Positions 51,488 through 57,132 of a stretch of 57,132 nt of DNA are shown piece after piece (the first letter of the stretch is position 1; each line of letters opens with the position of its first letter). The translations under genes were made by a program, and so were the position numbers. A model generated the notes under the pieces. It was not told the origin of the DNA. It ran no database searches and saw only the letters and a program-made list of their open reading frames with translations. The stretch is from Solirubrobacteraceae bacterium (GTDB lineage: Bacteria > Actinomycetota > Thermoleophilia > Solirubrobacterales > Solirubrobacteraceae), in NCBI GenBank assembly GCA_030447785.1, contig JAUJOF010000001.1, forward strand, positions 141,747-198,878. The letters are read 5' to 3'.

Positions 51488-52243
51488 ATGCCCGGAAAGC
51501 TCGCGATCGTCCCCGCCTACAACGAGGAGGCCAGCGTCGCCTTCGTCGTGCGCGAGCTGCGCGAGTACGCCCCGGAGTTCGACGTCCTCGTCGTCGACGA
51601 CGGCTCGACCGATCAGACCAGCCGTGCAGCGCGTGAGGCCGGAGCAGCGGTGCTGCGGATGCCGTTCAACCTGGGCATCGGGGGAACCGTGCAGGCCGGC
51701 TACCAGTACGCGCTCGAGCGCGACTACGACTTCGCGGTGCAGGTCGACGGCGACGGCCAGCACGAGGCGCGCGAGGTCTCCACGCTGCTGGGCCACCTGC
51801 GCTCCCACCCCGATGTCGACATGGTCACGGGTTCGCGCTTCCTGCGCATCGATGGCGACTGCCATCGCAGCACGCGGTCGCGACGGGCGGGCATCGCCAT
51901 CTTCTCCCGGATCCTCTCGCTGGTCACCGGCCAGCCCGTCACCGACCCAACGTCGGGCTTTCGCATGACCAACCGCCGCGGCATCGCCCTCTTCGCGCGG
52001 GACTACCCCCACGACTATCCCGAGGTCGAGGCGGTGCTCATGATCCACGCCCACCGCCTGCGCAGCGCCGAGGTGCCCGTGCGGATGCGTCCGCGCACGA
52101 CCGGCGTCTCGTCGATCAACCCCTCGCGGTCGGCCTACTATATGATCAAGGTGCTGCTGGCCGTCTTCGTGGGCCTGTGTCGCGCCCGGCCGGTGGTCGA
52201 GGCGGGCGACCGCTCGCCGGTCGCCGCCGAATCCTCGATCTAG
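51488..52243 (+). CDS. Dolichol-phosphate-mannose-synthase-like GT2
   Basis: A 251-residue GT2 of the DPM1 type: AIVPAYNEEASVAFVV, VLVVDDGSTDQTSR, FAVQVDGDGQHEAREV (DxD) and VTDPTSGFRMTNRRG. It has no membrane domain, unlike the enzyme at 36039. It should make a polyprenyl-phosphate sugar for an external GT-C enzyme; DUF2304 and the large membrane proteins nearby fit this. ATG 51488. Confidence 0.87.
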   Translation: MPGKLAIVPAYNEEASVAFVVRELREYAPEFDVLVVDDGSTDQTSRAAREAGAAVLRMPFNLGIGGTVQAGYQYALERDYDFAVQVDGDGQHEAREVSTLLGHLRSHPDVDMVTGSRFLRIDGDCHRSTRSRRAGIAIFSRILSLVTGQPVTDPTSGFRMTNRRGIALFARDYPHDYPEVEAVLMIHAHRLRSAEVPVRMRPRTTGVSSINPSRSAYYMIKVLLAVFVGLCRARPVVEAGDRSPVAAESSI

Positions 52244-53329
52244 ATGGCCGGCCCTAGGGCGCCAGCCCCGCGGACGGCCGGCGGGGGGCTCGCCGCCACC
52301 CCGCCGCGCTTGAGCGTCTCGGCGGTGGTCGTCACCTACCGCGAGGTCGCGCTCACCCTCGAGGCGGTGGCCAGCCTCAAGGCGCAGTCCGTCCCCCTCG
52401 AGCAGATCGTGGTCGTCGACAACGACCCTGAGCACTCGGTGCGAGAGCCCATGCAGGCCGCCCACCCCGACGTGCGCCTGCTCAACGAGGACAACATCGG
52501 CTACGCCCCCGCCTGCAACCGGGGGGCCGCGGCGAGCTCGGGTGAGTGGCTGTTCTTCCTCAACCCCGACGCCGCTGCGGCGCCGGATTGCCTGGAGCGA
52601 CTGCTCGCCGTGGCACACGAGCACCCCCAGGCGGGCATCGTCACCCCGCAGATCCTCTTCCCAGACGGCGAGACCATCAACGCAGGGGAGAACCAGATCC
52701 ACCTCACCGGCATCGCCTGGTGCGGGCGCTACGAGGAGCCCGTCGAGGACGCGCCGCCGCGCCCGGTGCTCATCACGACGGGGGCGGCGATGCTCGTGCG
52801 CAGCTCCCTCTACCGCCAGCTTGACGGCTACTGCGACGAGTTCTTCCTCTTCTACGAGGACCCCGACCTCTGCTGGCGGGCCTGGCTGGTGGGCAGCGAG
52901 GTCTGGTACGTGCCCCGCGCCAAGGTGCTCCACCACTACAGCTGGGGCCAGAGCGGGCGCAAGTTCTTCTTCCTCGAGCGCCACAGGGCCCTCTCGGTGC
53001 TGACCAACTTCCGGGGGTCCACCCTGGTGGTGCTGGCGCCGCTGCTGCTGGCCACGGAGGCGGCGCTGCTCGTGGTCGCCACCCGCGAGGGATGGCGCGC
53101 GGAGAAGGTGCGCGCGTACGCCTCGGTGTGGGCGATGCGCGGTTGGATACGCGCGCGCCGTCGCAAACTGGCCACGATGCGCCGGCGCCCCGACGCCGAG
53201 CTGATCGGTCGCTTTCGCACGACCGTCGACAGCCCCCAGATCGTCAGCCCCGTGGCGCGGCGCGCTGCCCCGCTGCTGCGGGCCTACGGGATCGCGGCGG
53301 TCGCGCTCGTGCGGGCGCTCGGCCGCTGA
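52244..53329 (+). CDS. GT2 rhamnosyltransferase-like (WbbL-type)
   Basis: A 361-residue GT2: AVVVTYREVALTLEAV, VVVDNDPEHS, NIGYAPACNRGA, LFFLNPDAAAAPDC (DxD), and EFFLFYEDPDLCWRAW, the ED motif of WbbL-like rhamnosyltransferases. The C-terminus carries a hydrophobic stretch (VVLAPLLLATEAALLVVA). It follows the DPM1-like stop with no gap. ATG 52244. The rhamnose assignment is by resemblance. Confidence 0.86.
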   Translation: MAGPRAPAPRTAGGGLAATPPRLSVSAVVVTYREVALTLEAVASLKAQSVPLEQIVVVDNDPEHSVREPMQAAHPDVRLLNEDNIGYAPACNRGAAASSGEWLFFLNPDAAAAPDCLERLLAVAHEHPQAGIVTPQILFPDGETINAGENQIHLTGIAWCGRYEEPVEDAPPRPVLITTGAAMLVRSSLYRQLDGYCDEFFLFYEDPDLCWRAWLVGSEVWYVPRAKVLHHYSWGQSGRKFFFLERHRALSVLTNFRGSTLVVLAPLLLATEAALLVVATREGWRAEKVRAYASVWAMRGWIRARRRKLATMRRRPDAELIGRFRTTVDSPQIVSPVARRAAPLLRAYGIAAVALVRALGR

Positions 53330-53467
53330 AGAGCGGGGGCTACAGTGGCTGTCGGTGCCGCGGCCGGCCCGACTGAGCGCAACGTCGGCCAGCCGCGCCC
53401 GTTCTAACGGTCCCCTCATGAGCATGGCTCCTTCGCCGACATCCCTTGCCGCGCGCCCGGGTGCACC

Positions 53468-55927
53468 ATGGTGACCCTCGTTCTCAGCTGGTTGGTCTAC
53501 CCGCTGGTGGTCCTCGCGCTGTCGCTGGGCATCGGGCTGCTGGTGCGCCGAGTCGCGGGGCCCGAGGCCCTGCCCGGCGTGCTGTTGCTGCCCGTGGGGC
53601 TCGCGGGCGTGGTGGCGGTCAGCGTCTTCCCGACGCAACTGACGGCGACCGCGCCTTTGACCGGCGTGGCGGTGCTGGTGGTCGCCGTGGTGGGCTTCGC
53701 GCTCGCCCGCCGGGAGGTGGTAGGGGTGGTGCGTCCGACGCGCGAGTGGCGCTGGCCGGCGCTCGCCGCGCTGCTGCCCGCGGGGGCGATCGCCGCGCCG
53801 GTCCTGCTCACCGGCCAGCCGGGCATGACCGGCTACGCGCGCATCACCGACCTGGCCCATCAGCTGGAGTTCACCGAGTGGATCACCACCATGGGCCGCG
53901 TCGTCCCGGCCGAGAGCGCGATCGACTCCTCCTACCTGGAGACCGTCTTCAAGATGGCGCTGGTCGGCTACCCCGGCGGCTCGCAGGCCGCGTTGGGCGG
54001 CACCAGCGACCTGCTGGGCATCGACCCCCTGTGGACCTATCAGGCCTTCCTCGCCCTCATCGCCGGCGCGCTGGGCCTCGCGCTGTACTCGCTGCTCAGC
54101 CGGGCGATCGCCTCCCGGCCCTGGCGCGCGCTCGCCGCAGGGGTCGCCGCGCAGCCCACCATCCTCTACTCCTACGCTCTCGCGTCGGGGATCAAGGAGC
54201 TCTCCGCTGTTGCAGGACTGACGCTCCTTGTCGCCGTGCTGGTCGCCCACCCCCCCGGACGCGGCGGCCTACGCCAGGTGTTGCCCGCGGCCGTGGCCCT
54301 GGCCGGCGCCTACGCGGTCTTCAACCTGGGCATCCTGCCCTGGGCCGGCGTGGTCGTCGGGGTGGTGTTCGCGATCGATCTCGCGACCCGCCGAGGCCGG
54401 CTGCGGACCGTCAGCCGCTGGGTGGCCTTCGGCGTCGTTGCCCTCCTGCTCGCCGTACCCACGAGCCTTGTGGCCGTTCGCCTGGCCCCGATCGCTGCGA
54501 CTGGCGGACCCCCCGACCTGGGCAATCTCGCCGCACCGGTATCGGCCTCGTCTTCGGTCGGTCCGTGGCTGATCAGCGACCATCGCTTCCCGCTGTCGGT
54601 CTCCGGACGCGACACCGTGACCTTCGTGCTGATCGCCGTCGTGCTCGCGTTCGCCGCCGTGGGGGTCCTCCGAGCGCTGCGCACGCGCGACGTCCGCCTG
54701 CTCGTCCTCGCCGTGGCCGGGGCGGTGGCCTTCGGCTACGTCACGCGGCGCACGGGCGCGTGGGTGGACCTCAAGGCCTACACGATCACCGCGCCGCTGA
54801 CCCTCGCCTTGGCCTTTGCCGGCGCGGCCGCTCTGTGGCGGTGGCGGAGGGTGCGCTGGCTGGGCCTGGCGGCCACCGTGGTGATCGCCGGTGGCGTCCT
54901 GCTGGGCAACGCCTACGTCTACCGATCCATCCCCCTGGTGCCCTACGAGCGCTTCGCCGACCTCGAGCGACTGGGCGAGAAGTACGCTGGCCAAGGCCCC
55001 GCGGTGCTGCCGGTCTTCGAGGAGTTCGGGGAGTACCTCCTGCGTGACGTCAAGGCGGCCAGCATCGTCAACCCGCCGCGGGGACGTTTCATCCTCAACG
55101 AGACCGCCCGGCCCAACCTGCAGTTCGTGCGCGACCCCGACGAGCTCAACCGCGACTGGCTGAACGAGCACCGGCTGCTCATCCTGCGCCGCGACCCGAC
55201 GGCAAGCCGTCCGCCCAGCAACTGGCGGATGATCGAGCGCACGGAGTTCTACGACGTGTGGCGCCGCGACCCCGACGCCCCGCGCGTGGTCGCCCATCTG
55301 CCCCTCGAGGCGGCCCCCGGCGAGCGCGATCGAGCGTTCTGTCGGGAGGTGCGCGAGGAGGTGCGCGCGGCGGGGGAAGGTGCCTGGATCGCCTATTCGC
55401 AGGCACCCAGCGTGGTGCAGTACGAGGCCACCGAAGAGGGCGTGGGGCCGTCGCTGTGGAATCAGGCCGGGCCCGACTTCCTGGCGACCGGCCCGGGGAG
55501 GCTGAAGGGCAAGGTCAGCCTGCCCGTCTCCGGCCCCTACCTGCTGTGGCTGCGCGGCTCGTTCGGTCGCGAGGTTCGCGTGCTCGTCGACGGCGACGAG
55601 GTCGGCTCCGTGCGCTGGCAGCAGAGCTATCCGGGCCAGTACGAGCGCATCGGGACCGTCAACCTGCCGGCCGGCAAACACACCTTCCAGATCGTCCGCG
55701 GCGGAGGCACCCTGTTGCCGGGCACCGGCAACGAGGTGAACAGCGGCCAGATCACCACGATCGGCCCCCTGGCCTTCTCCTTCCCCGACCAGGGTCCACG
55801 GCTGCGCTACGCCAAGCCGTCGGAGTTTCGCGAGATATGCCGCGGCAAGACCGGCCTCGACTGGGTCGAGGTGATCGTTCCCGCAAGCTCGCCGGCGGCC
55901 AACAGCGGCTCTGACACGGCAACCTGA
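53468..55927 (+). CDS. Large GT-C-like membrane protein with C-terminal domain (paralog 2)
   Basis: An 819-residue relative of the protein at 39954: about 12-14 membrane spans to near residue 470, with TGYARITDLAHQ, then GYPGGSQAALGG, AAQPTILYSYALASGIKEL and DLGNLAAPV, then an exterior domain ending in a probable beta-sandwich (PYLLWLRGSFGREVRVLVDG; SYPGQYERIGTVNLPAGKHT). The best reading is a sugar transferase or polymerase acting outside on polyprenyl-linked donors. ATG 53468, 138 bp after the previous gene. Confidence 0.65.
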   Translation: MVTLVLSWLVYPLVVLALSLGIGLLVRRVAGPEALPGVLLLPVGLAGVVAVSVFPTQLTATAPLTGVAVLVVAVVGFALARREVVGVVRPTREWRWPALAALLPAGAIAAPVLLTGQPGMTGYARITDLAHQLEFTEWITTMGRVVPAESAIDSSYLETVFKMALVGYPGGSQAALGGTSDLLGIDPLWTYQAFLALIAGALGLALYSLLSRAIASRPWRALAAGVAAQPTILYSYALASGIKELSAVAGLTLLVAVLVAHPPGRGGLRQVLPAAVALAGAYAVFNLGILPWAGVVVGVVFAIDLATRRGRLRTVSRWVAFGVVALLLAVPTSLVAVRLAPIAATGGPPDLGNLAAPVSASSSVGPWLISDHRFPLSVSGRDTVTFVLIAVVLAFAAVGVLRALRTRDVRLLVLAVAGAVAFGYVTRRTGAWVDLKAYTITAPLTLALAFAGAAALWRWRRVRWLGLAATVVIAGGVLLGNAYVYRSIPLVPYERFADLERLGEKYAGQGPAVLPVFEEFGEYLLRDVKAASIVNPPRGRFILNETARPNLQFVRDPDELNRDWLNEHRLLILRRDPTASRPPSNWRMIERTEFYDVWRRDPDAPRVVAHLPLEAAPGERDRAFCREVREEVRAAGEGAWIAYSQAPSVVQYEATEEGVGPSLWNQAGPDFLATGPGRLKGKVSLPVSGPYLLWLRGSFGREVRVLVDGDEVGSVRWQQSYPGQYERIGTVNLPAGKHTFQIVRGGGTLLPGTGNEVNSGQITTIGPLAFSFPDQGPRLRYAKPSEFREICRGKTGLDWVEVIVPASSPAANSGSDTAT

Positions 55928-55941
55928 GCGGGAGGTCAGGC

Positions 55942-57132
55942 ATGTTCCTCCTCAGTTGGCTGCTCTATCCCCTCGTGCTGGCCGCTCTGTGTCTGGGCTG
56001 CGGCCTGCTGTTGCGCCGGATGGCGGGCGACGCACTGCCGCCGGCGCTCCTGCTGCCGGCCGGCCTGGCGGTCGTGGTGGTCGTGGCCGTCCTGTTCACC
56101 TTTCTGGCCGCCACCGCCCCGCTCACCGCGCCCGCGCTGGTGCTCCTCGCGCTCGCGGGATTCGCGCTCGCCGGCCGCCGGGGCCTCGCGGCGCTGCGTC
56201 CCGGGCGCTCGTGGCGCTGGCCGGTAGTCGCCGCCGCGCTGCCCTTCGCGGCGCTCGCCGCGCCGGTCCTGCTCACCGGGCAGCCCGGGTTCACGGGCTA
56301 CGCCCGGATCGTCGACCTCGCCTTCCAGATGGACATCGCTGCCCACCTGGTCGACGACGGCCGGTCGCTGCCCGCGGTGACCGACAGCTCGTTCACCAGG
56401 ATCATCGACCGCACGCTCGGCGGCGGCTACCCGGGTGGAGTGCAGGCGGCGCTGGGGAGCACCGCCGGGGTGGCGGGCGTGGACATCATCTGGGCGTGGC
56501 AGCCGTTCATGGCCTGGCTCGGGGCGATGCTCGGCCTGTCGCTGCACGCGCTGCTGGCCGGGGCGATCGCGTGGGCCCCGGGGCGCGCCGTCGCCGCCGG
56601 CGTCGCCGCGCAGCCGACCATCCTGTACTCCTACGCGCTGGCCTCGGGCATCAAGGAGCTCGCCGCGGCCCTGTTCTTCGTCCTCGCCGCGGCGCTGCTC
56701 GTCGCGGCATGGCCGGGGCGCGCGGTCGCCTCGGTCCGCGAGGGTCTGCCGGTGCTGGTCGCCGCGGCGGCCGGCTTGGGTACCTTCACGCTCGGGTTCC
56801 TGCCCTGGCTGGTCGTGCTGTTGGCGGTGGGGGTCGCCGGGCCGGCGCTCGTGCACCGCCGTCACGGCCACTTGGTCGAGGCCGTGGGCGCGGGGCGGAC
56901 CTGGCTCGCCCTGGCGGCGATCACCCTGCTCGTCAGCGTCCCCGTGATCGTCGGCGCGGTCGAGGTGGCTCCCCTGCTCGCCGTGGGCGGCCCGGCCGAC
57001 CTGGGCAACCTCGCCGCCCCCGTGCCTGCGTGGGCGGCGCTCGGGCCCTGGCTCACACAGGACCACCGCTATGCGCTGGACGTGGCGGGGACCGAGCTGC
57101 CCACCGCGCTGCTGGCCGCGCTCGTGGGGCTG
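55942..57132 (+). CDS. Large GT-C-like membrane protein (paralog 3), 3' truncated
   Basis: An open frame of 397 codons with no stop before the window end. ATG 55942 has GGAGG at 55931-55935. It is a tandem copy of the 53468 gene: TGYARIVDLAFQ, GGYPGGVQAALGS, AAQPTILYSYALASGIKEL, DLGNLAAPV. About ten hydrophobic spans are visible. The C-terminal domain lies outside the window. Confidence 0.7.
   Translation, partial: MFLLSWLLYPLVLAALCLGCGLLLRRMAGDALPPALLLPAGLAVVVVVAVLFTFLAATAPLTAPALVLLALAGFALAGRRGLAALRPGRSWRWPVVAAALPFAALAAPVLLTGQPGFTGYARIVDLAFQMDIAAHLVDDGRSLPAVTDSSFTRIIDRTLGGGYPGGVQAALGSTAGVAGVDIIWAWQPFMAWLGAMLGLSLHALLAGAIAWAPGRAVAAGVAAQPTILYSYALASGIKELAAALFFVLAAALLVAAWPGRAVASVREGLPVLVAAAAGLGTFTLGFLPWLVVLLAVGVAGPALVHRRHGHLVEAVGAGRTWLALAAITLLVSVPVIVGAVEVAPLLAVGGPADLGNLAAPVPAWAALGPWLTQDHRYALDVAGTELPTALLAALVGL

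Noticed and set aside
51245..54250. Leftward open frame of about 1000 codons over the GT2 genes
   Set aside because: It is the antisense shadow of four real genes; the translation is low-complexity (His/Arg/Gly/Gln-rich) with no domain.
1..57132. CRISPR array, tRNA, rRNA or transposon
   Set aside because: No regular spaced repeats, no cloverleaf noticed by eye, no transposase motif; the repeats found are short and local.

Overview
The window is about 57 kb of very GC-rich DNA (GTG starts are common, third codon positions are almost always G or C, and many genes overlap by 4 bp as ATGA or GTGA). Codon use and gene families suggest a high-GC actinobacterium, most likely Thermoleophilia/Solirubrobacterales-like (Conexibacter, Solirubrobacter and relatives). 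That placement is inference; there is no rRNA or marker gene here. I see no rRNA, tRNA, CRISPR array or transposase.

Almost everything is a surface-polysaccharide locus: ten GT4-type and twelve GT2-type glycosyltransferases, one WecG/TagA-type transferase, two Wzx/MurJ-like flippases, one O-antigen ligase/polymerase-like protein, three large paralogous membrane proteins, a secreted glycoside hydrolase and several nucleotide-sugar enzymes. Layout: 1-6.8 kb, end of an FAD amine oxidoreductase, then glycosyltransferases and a methyltransferase; 6.8-11.3 kb, secreted hydrolase, frameshifted ligase, anchored secreted protein; 11.3-17 kb, more glycosyltransferases and a small basic membrane protein; 17-23.2 kb, nucleotide-sugar block (GMD-like paralog, GMD containing an intein, epimerase, nucleotide-sugar dehydrogenase, WecG-type transferase); 23.2-24 kb, Phd/PIN toxin-antitoxin pair with a frameshifted toxin; 24-29.2 kb, GalE-like epimerase, two GT4s, and CDP-glucose 4,6-dehydratase with glucose-1-phosphate cytidylyltransferase; 29.2-30.9 kb, an island unrelated to polysaccharide (chlorite-dismutase-fold protein, MarR regulator, small secreted protein); 30.9-34.9 kb, SDR, RfbH dehydrase and a TPP enzyme; 34.9-57.1 kb, glycosyltransferases, flippases, UDP-galactopyranose mutase and the large membrane proteins, the last cut by the window end.

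Together the sugar genes suggest at least three activated sugars: a GDP-6-deoxyhexose (GMD plus a GMD-like possible reductase), UDP-galactofuranose (Glf with GalE), and a CDP-3,6-dideoxy sugar (RfbF, RfbG, RfbH) that may receive a two-carbon branch from pyruvate through the YerE-like TPP enzyme, as in yersiniose A. Two abequosyltransferase-like GT2s lie close by and could use that donor.

The most striking single feature is a 342-residue intein with a LAGLIDADG endonuclease inside GMD, placed in the substrate-binding NHE/SPRRG motif. Beside it is a short stretch of host coding sequence with foreign-looking codons, which looks like a homing footprint. Three loci show 1-nt frame disruptions in GC-rich repeats and need checking against reads.
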